A stretch of DNA of 64,000 nucleotides. It comes from Thermoleophilia bacterium (GTDB lineage: Bacteria > Actinomycetota > Thermoleophilia > Miltoncostaeales > Miltoncostaeaceae). Under the pieces are notes generated by a model that made no database searches, was not told where the DNA came from, and was given only the letters and a program-made list of their open reading frames with translations. Each line of letters starts with the position of its first letter. The first letter of the stretch is position 1. The stretch is taken from the NCBI GenBank assembly GCA_020438485.1, contig JAGQUM010000033.1, positions 1 to 64,000 of the forward strand, written 5' to 3'. Position numbers and translations under genes: made by a program. Of this stretch, positions 8,360 through 23,990 are shown piece after piece.

Positions 8360-9016
8360 GTGCCGCTTCGTGACCTCTTCGAGCAGAACCGCGAGTGGGC
8401 CGGCGCCGTCGAGAAGGCCGACCCGGGCTTCTTCAGCCGCCTCGCCGCGATGCAGGCCCCCGAATACCTCTGGATCGGCTGCGCCGACTCCCGCGTCCCG
8501 GCCAACGAGATCGTCGGACTGCTGCCGGGCGAGCTGTTCGTCCACCGCAACGTCGGCAACGTGGTGGTGCACAGCGACCTCAACTGCCTGAGCGTCATCC
8601 AGTTCGCGGTCGAGGTGCTGGGCGTCAGCCACATCATGGTGGTGGGCCACCACCGCTGCGGCGCCGTCCGCGCGGCGCTCCAGACCGACCGGCGCATGGG
8701 TCTCATCGACCACTGGCTGCGCCACATCGAGGACGTGGCCGTGGACCGCGCCGACGTGCTGGCGGCGATCCCGGAGCAGAACCACACGGACGCGCTGTGC
8801 GAGCTCAACGTCATCGAGCAGATGCGCCACGTCGCGCGCACCAACACGGTGCGCGACGCGTGGGAGCGCGGCACGCCGCTGCACATCCACGGCTGGGTCT
8901 ACGGCCTGTCGGACGGCCTCATCCAGGACCTGGGGCTGGTGTTGTCGGGGCCCGACCAGCCGGCGGGCGACGTGGAGGGTGCGGTCGCCGCCGTGGCCGC
9001 CCGGCACGGGGCGTAG
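8360..9016 (+). CDS. can: Beta-carbonic anhydrase
   Basis: 218 residues, the usual length of the bacterial Can/CynT type. Reversible hydration of CO2 to bicarbonate. The zinc site is complete: Cys41 in the CADSR motif (with Asp43-Arg45), His97 and Cys100 in GHHRCG. The cytosolic enzyme would supply bicarbonate to carboxylases such as the acyl-CoA carboxylase at 34-38 kb. The start follows a TAAGAT box with no ribosome binding site. Confidence 0.95.
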   Translation: MPLRDLFEQNREWAGAVEKADPGFFSRLAAMQAPEYLWIGCADSRVPANEIVGLLPGELFVHRNVGNVVVHSDLNCLSVIQFAVEVLGVSHIMVVGHHRCGAVRAALQTDRRMGLIDHWLRHIEDVAVDRADVLAAIPEQNHTDALCELNVIEQMRHVARTNTVRDAWERGTPLHIHGWVYGLSDGLIQDLGLVLSGPDQPAGDVEGAVAAVAARHGA

Positions 9017-9025
9017 CGCCGGCGC

Positions 9026-9244
9026 TCAGGCCTCCGCGTGGCGGCGGATGATGGCGTACAGCTCGTCCTTGAGCCGCAGCTTCTGCCGCTTGAGCTGCTC
9101 GATCTCCTGGTCACTGGCCACCTCGATCCGGTCGTCCATGCGCGTGATGCGCTCGTCCAGGTCGTTGTGCTCGTCGAAGACCCGCCGGAAGTGCAGGTCG
9201 TCGTTCTTGAGCCTGGTGATCAGGTCGCGATGCTCGTGGAACAC
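9026..9244 (-). CDS. YdcH/DUF465-family small protein
   Basis: 72 residues from a GTG at 9244. One long charged helix-turn-helix with the family pattern: HRDLITRLK, then F...DE.N.LD.RI, then QEIEQLKRQKLRLKDELY and a short C-terminal IIRRH. It is a predicted coiled-coil hairpin; the molecular role of the family is unknown. Convergent with the carbonic anhydrase, 9 bp apart. Confidence 0.85.
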   Translation of the reverse strand: MFHEHRDLITRLKNDDLHFRRVFDEHNDLDERITRMDDRIEVASDQEIEQLKRQKLRLKDELYAIIRRHAEA

Positions 9245-9333
9245 TCAGAACCCCCCGGGGGCTGCGTTGGTGACCGCCTCACGCTAGCGGGGCGGGGTCG
9301 GGCGACTCGCCCCGGGGCAAGGGCGCTTCGCCC

Positions 9334-9990
9334 CTATCGGCGCGAGGCGAGCCGGCGCTCGAGCCCCTCGAGCAGGAGGTCGAGGCCCCACGCGAACTCC
9401 ACGTCTGGGTCGTAGCCGGACGCGGGAAGCAGACGCACGAGCTCCGCCAGGTGCGGCAACCCATCGGACGAGGGGACCGACGCGGCGCGGCGCGACGCCG
9501 CCTCCCCTGCGTCGGACGGCCGTGCGAACCCGAGCGCCGCCTCCTGGGCCGCGAACCCGTACACGTAGGCGTCCATCAGCGAGTACGCGTGAATCGCGTC
9601 GGCGAACGCGAAGCCCGCGCCCCGCAGGCATCCCAGGACCGCGTCGTGGTGGCGCAGGTTCACCGGCCCGGGCGCCCGCGTCTCCATGATGCCGTTGGCC
9701 CAGGGGTGGCGGCGCAGCGCGCCGCGCACCTCGGTCGCCCGGCGCCGCAGCCACCCGCGCCAGTCGGCCGAGGCGTCGCGAACGCCGATCTCGACGAACA
9801 GCGCCTCAACCATCGCGTCAAGCAGCGCGCCCTTGTTCGCCACGTGCTTGTACAGGGCCATCGGGACGACGCCCAGTTCGTCGGCCAGCGCGCGCATGCT
9901 GAGCCCGTCGAGGCCTGCGGCGTCGGCGCGGCCCACGGCGGCGGCCACCACCCGGTCGCGCGTGAGAGGGGTGCGGGGCTCGGCGCTCAT
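9334..9990 (-). CDS. TetR-family repressor
   Basis: 218 residues. The N-terminal helix-turn-helix (about 10-58) matches TetR: LTRDRVVAAAV, LSMRALADELGV, MALYKHVANKGALLDAM. The C-terminal domain resembles the TetR_C type that binds small hydrophobic ligands. It is transcribed away from a DUF4386 membrane protein gene, and two copies of an inverted repeat occupy the shared promoter region. It very likely represses the DUF4386 gene and probably itself. No ligand can be inferred. Confidence 0.93.
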   Translation of the reverse strand: MSAEPRTPLTRDRVVAAAVGRADAAGLDGLSMRALADELGVVPMALYKHVANKGALLDAMVEALFVEIGVRDASADWRGWLRRRATEVRGALRRHPWANGIMETRAPGPVNLRHHDAVLGCLRGAGFAFADAIHAYSLMDAYVYGFAAQEAALGFARPSDAGEAASRRAASVPSSDGLPHLAELVRLLPASGYDPDVEFAWGLDLLLEGLERRLASRR

Positions 9991-9995
9991 GCGGC

Positions 9996-10050
9996 TTGAC
10001 AGGTGTACATCGTATACCTACTCTCCATGCACTAAGTGTACGCCGTATAC
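9996..10050 (+). promoter_or_regulatory. Promoter with two TetR operators
   Basis: TTGACA (9996-10001), a 17-bp spacer and TACTCT (10019-10024) form a good promoter toward the DUF4386 gene. Operator 1 is the 15-bp imperfect palindrome GTGTACATCGTATAC (10003-10017), which sits wholly inside the spacer. Operator 2, GTGTACGCCGTATAC (10036-10050), lies just downstream of the predicted start. The centres are 33 bp apart, about three helical turns. Both half-sites match in both copies, so repressor binding would block the promoter directly. Confidence 0.85.
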
Positions 10051-10064
10051 CGAGAGGTGGGAAC

Positions 10065-10625
10065 GTGGACAGAATCACCAGAGGCGACGCCCTTGCGGGG
10101 GCGTTCTTCCTCCTCGCCGCGGCGGTGTACCAGCCCCTGCTCACGGACCCGGGGGGTTACCTCACCGACGCCGCGCGCGGCGATGGGGCGGTGCTGGGCG
10201 GGGCGTTCCTGGAGGCCCTGCTCGTGGTGGGGGTGGTGGGGACCGCCGTATGCCTGTACCCGCTCGTGCGCCGCCACGGCGAGGGGCTCGCCGTGGCGTA
10301 CGTGGCCGGCCGGGTGTTGGAGGCCGCCATCATCGCCATGGGCATCGCCGCGGTACTGGCGAGCGTCGCGATGCGCCGCGACCCGCCCGACGGGAACGAC
10401 GCCATGCGGGCCACGGCGGCCGGCCTCGCCGGCGTCCACGACGCGACGTTCCTGCTGGGTCCCGGCCTCGCGATCGGCGTCAACACACTGCTGCTCGCGG
10501 CGCTCGTGCACCGCGCCCACCTCGTGCCGAGGGCGATCTCGTGGCTGGGCCTGGTGGGCGGCCCGCTGGTGTTCGCGTCGTCCACGGCGGTGCTCTTCGG
10601 CGCGTACGAACAGATGTCACCGTAG
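10065..10625 (+). CDS. DUF4386-family membrane protein, truncated by in-frame TAG
   Basis: 186 residues from a GTG at 10065 with ribosome binding site GAGG. Five hydrophobic segments and the family pattern GDALAGAFFLLAA ... VLFGAYEQMSP are present, but the frame ends at TAG 10623-10625. The same frame then continues as AGACALPVFAWEMSLAGWLI, which is the last helix of DUF4386 proteins (FAWEMSL..WLI), without another stop until 10782. The gene therefore appears to have lost its C-terminal helix by a nonsense change. It is controlled by the adjacent TetR protein. Function of the family unknown. Confidence 0.85.
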   Translation: MDRITRGDALAGAFFLLAAAVYQPLLTDPGGYLTDAARGDGAVLGGAFLEALLVVGVVGTAVCLYPLVRRHGEGLAVAYVAGRVLEAAIIAMGIAAVLASVAMRRDPPDGNDAMRATAAGLAGVHDATFLLGPGLAIGVNTLLLAALVHRAHLVPRAISWLGLVGGPLVFASSTAVLFGAYEQMSP

Positions 10626-10710
10626 GCGGGCGCGTGTGCGCTACCCGTGTTCGCGTGGGAGATGTCGCTGGCCGGGTGGCTGATCGCGCGGGGGCTCCGG
10701 CCCGGAGACA

Positions 10711-10738
10711 CCGAAGCCCCGCTCGGGCGGGGCTTCGG
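10711..10738 (-). terminator. Hairpin terminator of tRNA-Arg (may serve both strands)
   Basis: Perfect 12-bp stem CCGAAGCCCCGC / GCGGGGCTTCGG with loop TCGG, 5 bp past the 3' end of minus-strand tRNA-Arg. It also lies downstream of the DUF4386 gene on the plus strand. No U-run. Confidence 0.75.
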
Positions 10739-10742
10739 GCAG

Positions 10743-10816
<74 letters not shown>

Positions 10817-11016
10817 ACGCGTCCGGTGACGCGACGCGGGATTGTAGCACCTCACGGTCCGTGGCCGCGGCGGGAGCCGGTGCCCGGCGCCGCGCGAGCG
10901 CGGTCACGGCGACCCCGGCGCCCCGGACCGCCTCCGAGGCGTCGCCGGGCCGTCGCCCGACCGAAGGGGGACCGAGGCCCCGGGTGCGGGCGGGGCGGGG
11001 CGACCGGGTGTGCAGG

Positions 11017-11106
11017 CGGAGAGGGAGGGATTTGAACCCTCGAACGAGGTTAACCCCCGTTACTCGCTTAGCAGGCGAGCGCCTTCGACCACTCGGCCAC
11101 CTCTCC
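11017..11106 (-). tRNA. tRNA-Ser(GCT)
   Basis: 90-nt class II tRNA. Acceptor GGAGAGG/CCTCTCC with discriminator G; anticodon loop CTGCTAA gives GCT, decoding AGC/AGU. It has a long variable arm. A TAGCAT box (11125-11120) lies 13 nt upstream. The 200 bp between this gene and tRNA-Arg hold nothing I can identify apart from the tRNA-Arg promoter. Confidence 0.96.
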
Positions 11107-11166
11107 GCGCAGACCGCACATGCTAGCGACGAATCGTCCCGCCGGCAGCGGACTTGAGCCCCGCGG

Positions 11167-12386
11167 CTACCCGCGGCCCGCGGCGGCCGTCGCGGCGGCC
11201 AGGCGCTCGGCATGCCGTGGCCCCAGGGCGTCGGGCTCCAGACGCCACGACCAGTTGCCCTCGGACGTGCCCGGGTGGTTCATGCGGGCCTCGTCTCCCA
11301 GGCCCAGGACGTCCTGCAGCGGCGTGATGGCCAGGCGGGCCGGGGACTGCATCGCCAGGCGGATCATCATCCACCACGGCTCGGCGTCCTCGATGCCGCG
11401 CTCGCGGGCCGCGTAGACGACGGCGGCACGCTGCTCGGGCCGCGCCGCGTGCCACCAGCCCAGCGTGGTCTGGTTGTCGTGCGTGCCCGTATACGCCACC
11501 CGGTCCTCAGTGATGTTGGCGGGCCGGTTGACGTTCTCGGGGGGGCCGTCGAACCCGAAGTGCAGGACGGCCATGCCCGGCAGACCCAGCGCGCGACGCA
11601 GACGGTCGACGGGAGGCGTGATCACGCCGAGGTCCTCGGCCAGGAGGTCCAGGCGCGGCACCGCGGACGCGACCGCGTCGAACAGCGCCCTGCCGGGGCC
11701 GCGGCGCCACCGGCCGTTGCGGGCCGTGTCGTCGGCGCGGGGGACGCCCCAGCCCGCCACGAAACCGCGGAAGTGGTCGATGCGGACCATGTCGTGGAGG
11801 TCCATGGCGCGCCGGAACCGCTCGGCCCACCAGCGGTAGCCGTCGCGCTGCAGCGCCGGCCAGTCGTACGCGGGGTTGCCCCACAGCTGCCCGTCCTCGG
11901 TGTACGCGTCCGGCGGGCACCCGGTGACCAGGTCGTCGCGGAAGAAGCGGGGGTGGCCGGCGTGGTCGGCGCCGCCCCACGCCACGAAGATCGGCACGTC
12001 CCCCATGATCCGCACGCCGCGCTCGGCGGCGTACGCGCGCAGCGCCCCCCACTCGCGGTCGAAGCGCACCTGGTCGTCCAGCGCGCCGTCTCCCGCGAAC
12101 CGCTCCCACCCGTCGATCCAGTACGCGTGCCGGCGGCGGAAGGCGTCGCGCTCGGCGCCGGTGACGCGCGCAGCCGGGTCCTCCAGCAGGCCCGGCCAGC
12201 CCGCGAACGCCGAGGGACTGCGGTACGGCGAGCCGTGCTCATCGGGCGGCGTGACGGGCAGGATCTGCCACCACGATTGGCGCGCGTCGCGCAGCCAGCC
12301 GACGAACGCGCGGGCCGGGTCGCCCAGCCGGCCCCCGGGCAGCGACGTGACGTGCAGCAGCACGCCGGCGCTGCGCGCGCCGGAGC

Positions 12387-12390
<4 letters not shown>
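11167..12390 (-). CDS. malQ: 4-alpha-glucanotransferase (amylomaltase), short form
   Basis: 407 residues. GH77 enzyme that transfers maltooligosaccharide units between alpha-1,4-glucans. Catalytic residues are present: Asp in MVRIDHFRGF, Glu in LLAEDLGV, Asp in GTHDNQT. The N-terminal GVLLHVTSLPG and the SPYRSPSAFAG segment also match the family. It is about 90 residues shorter than the usual MalQ (about 500): the loop after TSLPG and parts between strands are reduced. The GTG start overlaps the glgB stop (GTGA). It is the last gene of the glgE-treS/mak-glgB-malQ operon and would recycle short maltodextrins. Confidence 0.92.
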
Positions 12391-14297
<1,907 letters not shown>

Positions 14298-14337
14298 GGC
14301 GCGTCCCTTCGTGGCGGGTGGTTGCGGGAGGGCGGAT

Positions 14338-17709
<3,372 letters not shown>

Positions 17710-19749
17710 CTACAGGTAGTAGTCGAAGTCGTTCTCGGTGCGGGCCCGGTGGCGGATCACGAACAGGTGCGCCGGGAGGACGTGGGGGTCGAGTTCGACG
17801 TAGTTGTAGGGGCCCTGCCACAGGTACCGCGCCCCGCCCAGCACGTCGTGCACCTGAAACGGCTCGTCGCCCAGGCCCAACGCGCCCAGGTCGAGGTGGG
17901 TCCAGCCCGCCGCCGTGTTGTACGGGTCGACGTTGACCACGCACAGGACGGTGTCGCCGCCGGCCGGGTCGGTCTTGGAGTAGACGAGCAGGCGGTCGTT
18001 GTCGGATCCGTGGAACCGCAGCGTGGCGTTGGTCTGCAGCGCCGGGTGCGTGTTGCGGGCCTCGTTCACCCGCCGGATGAGCCACGCGATGCTGCGGGGG
18101 TCGTCCCGGTCGCGCCGGCGGATCTCGTACTTCTCCGAGTCGAGGTACTCCTCGCTGCCGTGTTCGCGGGCCGCGCCCTCGCACAGCTCGAACGCCGGCC
18201 CGTAGATGCCGTAGCTGGCCGCCAGGGTCCCGGCCAGGACCGCGCGGGAGATGAACGCGGGGCGCCCGCCGTGCTGCAGGTGCTCCGTGAGGATGTCCGG
18301 CGTGTTGGGCCACACGTTGGGCCGGAAGTACTCGTGCTGCTCGGTGCGGGTGAGCTCGGTGAAGTACTCGGTCAGCTCGTACCGGGTGTTGCGCCACGCG
18401 AAGTACGTGTACGACTGCGAGAAGCCCAGCTTTGCCAGCCGCTTCATCACCTTGGGGCGCGTGAACGCCTCGGCGAGGAACAGCACGTCCGGGTGGGCCT
18501 CCTGCACCACCCGGATGAGCCACTCCCAGAACGCGAACGGCTTGGTGTGGGGGTTGTCGACGCGGAAGATGCGCACGCCGTCGCCGATCCATCCGACGAC
18601 CACGGCGTGGATGGCGCGCCAGAGGGCCTGCCAGTCGTCGGTTTCGAAGTTGATCGGGTAGATGTCCTGGTACTTCTTGGGCGGGTTCTCCGCGTACTGG
18701 ATGGACCCGTCGGGGCGCTGGATGAACCAGTCCGGGTGCTCGGTCACCCACGGGTGGTCGGGGGAGCACTGCAGCGCCAGGTCCAGCGCGATCTCCATGC
18801 CCTTGCCGCGGGCGGCGTCGCAGAGGGCCCGCAGGTCCTCGCGGGTTCCCAAGGAGGCGTGCACGGCGTCGTGGCCCCCGTCGGCGGCGCCGATGGCCCA
18901 GGGGCTGCCCTCGTCGCCGGGCTCGGCCTCCACCGCGTTGTTGCGCCCCTTGCGGTGGGACGCGCCGATGGGATGGATGGGTGGCAGGTACACGACGTTG
19001 AACCCGAGGCCCGCGACGTAGTCGAGCTGGTCCGCGACGTCGGCCAGCGTGCCGTGGGCGCCCTCCGTGGGCGACCACGACCGGGGAAACAACTCGTACC
19101 ACGACGAGAACCGCGCCCGCTCGCGGTCGACCCGCACCCGCAGCGGCCGATCCAGCTCGGTCGCGAGGCTCAGGTCGGGATACCGGGACGCGACGGCCGC
19201 GGCGGTGCCGTCGAGGGCCGCGGCGGCGCGCTCCTCCGCCGGGCCGGGGCCGTCCAGCCCCTTGGCGAGCGCCGTCAGCACGTCGCGGTCGGTGCCGTCC
19301 GCGCGGTCCGCGGCGTCGCGCAGCAGGAGAGCCCCCTCACGCAGCTCGAGGGACACGTCGACGCCCGCGTCCACCTTCTTGCCCAGGCCGCGCAGCCACG
19401 TGGCGAAGTGATCCACCCAGGCGCGCAGCGTGTACTCGTGCTCTCCCACGCCGCCCACCCGGAACTCGCCGGTCCAGGCGTCGTTGACCAGCGGGGTCAT
19501 CTCGGTGACGGACCACCGGCCCCCGGCGGGCCGGTCGAGCAGCTGCACGCGCACGACGTCGTGGCCGTCGCCGAACGCGTCGGCGCGCACGGTCACTCCC
19601 TCGCCCTCGACGCGGCAGATCGGGAAGCGGCCGCCGTCGATCTGCGGCTGGACCGCCTCGATGACCGCCCTTCGCCGGCCGTCGGGGTCGGGGGGCAGGG
19701 CGGGCGCGGCCGCCTTGCGGCGCCGCGTGCTGGTGGCCTTGGTGGACAT
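17710..19749 (-). CDS. glgE: Alpha-1,4-glucan:maltose-1-phosphate maltosyltransferase GlgE
   Basis: 679 residues from ATG 19749; GTG 19758 (three codons earlier) is possible. GH13_3 enzyme that elongates alpha-1,4-glucan with maltose units. Features: N-terminal beta domain with RPAGGRWSVTEMTPLVND, helical insert about 140-195, FSSWYELFPRSW at the barrel start, YLPPIHPIG, nucleophile Asp in FRVDNPHTKP, acid Glu in LAEAFTRPK, and NVWPNTPDIL. The C-terminus FDYYL is a family ending. First gene of the operon with treS-mak, glgB and malQ. Divergent from glgX (142 bp between starts). No glgC or glgA is present in the window. Confidence 0.97.
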   Translation of the reverse strand: MSTKATSTRRRKAAAPALPPDPDGRRRAVIEAVQPQIDGGRFPICRVEGEGVTVRADAFGDGHDVVRVQLLDRPAGGRWSVTEMTPLVNDAWTGEFRVGGVGEHEYTLRAWVDHFATWLRGLGKKVDAGVDVSLELREGALLLRDAADRADGTDRDVLTALAKGLDGPGPAEERAAAALDGTAAAVASRYPDLSLATELDRPLRVRVDRERARFSSWYELFPRSWSPTEGAHGTLADVADQLDYVAGLGFNVVYLPPIHPIGASHRKGRNNAVEAEPGDEGSPWAIGAADGGHDAVHASLGTREDLRALCDAARGKGMEIALDLALQCSPDHPWVTEHPDWFIQRPDGSIQYAENPPKKYQDIYPINFETDDWQALWRAIHAVVVGWIGDGVRIFRVDNPHTKPFAFWEWLIRVVQEAHPDVLFLAEAFTRPKVMKRLAKLGFSQSYTYFAWRNTRYELTEYFTELTRTEQHEYFRPNVWPNTPDILTEHLQHGGRPAFISRAVLAGTLAASYGIYGPAFELCEGAAREHGSEEYLDSEKYEIRRRDRDDPRSIAWLIRRVNEARNTHPALQTNATLRFHGSDNDRLLVYSKTDPAGGDTVLCVVNVDPYNTAAGWTHLDLGALGLGDEPFQVHDVLGGARYLWQGPYNYVELDPHVLPAHLFVIRHRARTENDFDYYL

Positions 19750-19857
19750 GGGCGCCACGTTACCGACCGCCCCGCCCGCGCGTCACGTCGGGCGTGTCCT
19801 GTTAACCCGATTCCGCCGGTCCGTGGCCGGCGTCGGCGGGGCGCCGCCGGCGTCCGC

Positions 19858-19863
19858 TACCCT
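19858..19863 (+). promoter_or_regulatory. -10 box toward glgX in the glgE/glgX divergent promoter region
   Basis: TACCCT in the 142-bp region between glgE (minus) and glgX (plus). A start near 19870 leaves a leader of about 20 nt containing GGAGG (19883-19887), only 4 nt before the GTG. No operator-like repeat was found. Confidence 0.4.
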
Positions 19864-19891
19864 GCCGGATCCGCGGATCGACGGAGGCGAT

Positions 19892-22009
<2,118 letters not shown>

Positions 22010-22040
22010 CCGGGGAGGCGCCCGCCCGCGGTGGCCGGGC

Positions 22041-23267
22041 TCACGCCCCGCGCACCTGCGGCTGACGCAGCGTGGCGACCAGCAGCGCGAGCGCCGCGAC
22101 CTGAAGCCCGGCGACCGCCGCGACCAGCGCGGCGACGTGCCCCTCCGACAGCCACCCGGCCAGCCCGCCACCCGCGATGGCCGCCGCCCCCTGGATGGCC
22201 GCGAACACCCCGAACGCGGTGGCGCGGCGCTCGCGGGGCGACAGTGACGCCACGAGCGCCTTCACCGTGGAGTCCTGAAGGCCGTTCGCGGCCCCCCACA
22301 CCGCGACGCCGGCGACGGCGACGGCCAGCGCCGGGGCGAATGCCAGGGCCGGGACGGCCGCGACGAGCGCCGGCATGGCCAGCAGCACCCGGGGGCCGAC
22401 GCGATCGAACGCGAACCCGGAGGCCAGGGCGGCGAGGGCCGACGCGGCCTGCGCCCCCGCGTAGATGACGGGCACGGCGGCCTCGGGCACCTGGCCGGCG
22501 CGCACCATGTGCAGGGAGATCACGCCGAACGTCACGAGCCCCGCCGTGGTGAGGGCACAGCACACCGCGAATAGGAAGAACGGGACGCCGAGGCCGCTCC
22601 CCATGCCGTGGCGCCAGCCGGCGCCGGGGGGCACGTCGGCCGGCGCCGGCCCCGGCACGCGGCGGCGCAGCCACGCCAGCAGGGCCATCGCCACGGCCCC
22701 GGGCATGGCCAGCGCCAGCATCGACGGCCAGATGGCCCCGGTCAGGGCGATCACGCCGGCCACCAGCAGCGGCCCGCTGAACGCCCCCACCTCGTCCATG
22801 GCCTTGTGCACCCCGAACGCGCGGCCCTGGCCGCCCATGCCGGACGCCGCCTCGGCCAGCAGCGCCGACTTGGACGGGCTGCGCACCGCCTTGCCGGCCC
22901 GCTCCGCCAGGATCAGTGCGGACGCCAGCGCCAGGCCGGCGGCGCCAACGAACGGCGTCAGGGCCAGCAGCGGCACGCACACGGCCGTGAGCCCGTACCC
23001 GATGATCGTCAGCGGCCAGTAGGCGCCGCGCCGGTCGGCCAGCGACCCGAAAGCCAGGCGCAGGACGAGGGCCATCGCCTCGCCCGCGCCAGTCACGAGA
23101 CCCACCGCCAGCGCCGACGCCCCCAGCGCCCCCAGCAGCGGGCCGTACATGGAGCGGGCGCCCTCGTACACCATGTCGGCGGCCAGGCTGACGAACCCGA
23201 ACCCCATCACCGCCCGCCACGCGGCGGACCGTTCGCCCTCGGCGCGGGTGCGGGTGGGCACGCTCAC
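22041..23267 (-). CDS. MFS transporter
   Basis: 408 residues, 12 hydrophobic segments. The major-facilitator signature lies in loop 2-3 (FGSLADRRGAYWP, GxLaDrxGrr type), with a second copy after segment 8 (SGFAFDRVGPRVLL). It begins MGFGFVSLAADMVYEGARS after a short basic leader. The GTG at 23267 is the preferred start; GTG 23261 is possible. Likely a drug or metabolite exporter; substrate not inferable. It is downstream of and opposite to glgX. Confidence 0.88.
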   Translation of the reverse strand: MSVPTRTRAEGERSAAWRAVMGFGFVSLAADMVYEGARSMYGPLLGALGASALAVGLVTGAGEAMALVLRLAFGSLADRRGAYWPLTIIGYGLTAVCVPLLALTPFVGAAGLALASALILAERAGKAVRSPSKSALLAEAASGMGGQGRAFGVHKAMDEVGAFSGPLLVAGVIALTGAIWPSMLALAMPGAVAMALLAWLRRRVPGPAPADVPPGAGWRHGMGSGLGVPFFLFAVCCALTTAGLVTFGVISLHMVRAGQVPEAAVPVIYAGAQAASALAALASGFAFDRVGPRVLLAMPALVAAVPALAFAPALAVAVAGVAVWGAANGLQDSTVKALVASLSPRERRATAFGVFAAIQGAAAIAGGGLAGWLSEGHVAALVAAVAGLQVAALALLVATLRQPQVRGA

Positions 23268-23332
23268 CCGGCGAGAGTAGCGCCGCCCGAGCACGTCTCC
23301 TCATCCACCGGATGGCCGGTAGGGTCCCCCGC

Positions 23333-23419
23333 GGAGGGGTGGCCGAGCGGTCGAAGGCAACGGTCTTGAAAACCGTCAACCGTGAAAGCGGTTCGTGGGT
23401 TCAAATCCCACCCCCTCCG
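23333..23419 (+). tRNA. tRNA-Ser(TGA)
   Basis: 87-nt class II tRNA. Acceptor GGAGGGG/CCCCTCC, discriminator G; anticodon loop CTTGAAA gives TGA, decoding UCA. Long variable arm (CGTGAAAGCG). A TAGGGT box (23320-23325) ends exactly 7 nt before the mature 5' G, as for tRNA-Ser(CGA). It is the fourth serine isoacceptor in 23.4 kb. Confidence 0.96.
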
Positions 23420-23449
23420 CCTGGCGGCCGGGGCGGTAGAGTCCCGCCG

Positions 23450-23977
23450 GTGACCGAAACGCGGAAATCAGCGACGCGGGGATCCACCGACCTCGTCATG
23501 GTGCCCGTGGCCCGGCAGATCGCCCTGCCCACGGCGCTTCTGGGCGCGATGGCGGTGGCCGGCGTCGTCGCGGCCCTGGTACGTCGCCCCGACCTGTCGC
23601 CGTGGTGGCGCATCGCGGTGGCCGTGGCCCTGTTCCTGCTGCCGCTGGCCGCCACCGCGTGGGCGCTGGCCCCCGCGCGGAAACTGTGGAAGTCGGCCGC
23701 CGCCGCCCCGATGTGGGCCACCGAGGAGACCGGCACCGGCACCCTGATGCGCTTCAAGTGGGCCATCGGCATCACGGTCGTGCTGATCGTCGCGGGCGTC
23801 CTCACGCACACCATGCCGGGCCTCGGGTTGGCCGCGCTGGGGTCCATGGCCGCGTTCGCCCACCACCTCGGGCGGGCGCTGGGGTGGCAGAGCGCCAACG
23901 GACGCCGCCTCTTCAACGAGTCGGCGGTGGCCGCCAACCCACAGGTCGCGCGGGCCTACTGGCAACCCCGCGGCTGA
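23450..23977 (+). CDS. Hypothetical membrane protein
   Basis: 175 residues from a GTG 31 nt after the tRNA. A basic N-terminus is followed by four hydrophobic segments: two adjacent (about 22-38, 47-66), then 100-117 and 119-135. The C-terminal tail is soluble and ends NPQVARAYWQPRG. No family recognised. The Ala-rich composition matches its neighbours. Convergent with the BNR protein at 23991. Confidence 0.75.
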   Translation: MTETRKSATRGSTDLVMVPVARQIALPTALLGAMAVAGVVAALVRRPDLSPWWRIAVAVALFLLPLAATAWALAPARKLWKSAAAAPMWATEETGTGTLMRFKWAIGITVVLIVAGVLTHTMPGLGLAALGSMAAFAHHLGRALGWQSANGRRLFNESAVAANPQVARAYWQPRG

Positions 23978-23990
23978 GGCGGCGCGCGCG

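Noticed and set aside
9320-9334. Short hairpin GGGCG-CTT-CGCCC after the TetR gene as terminator
   Set aside because: Only 5 bp of stem and it overlaps the stop codon; too weak in a GC-rich background.
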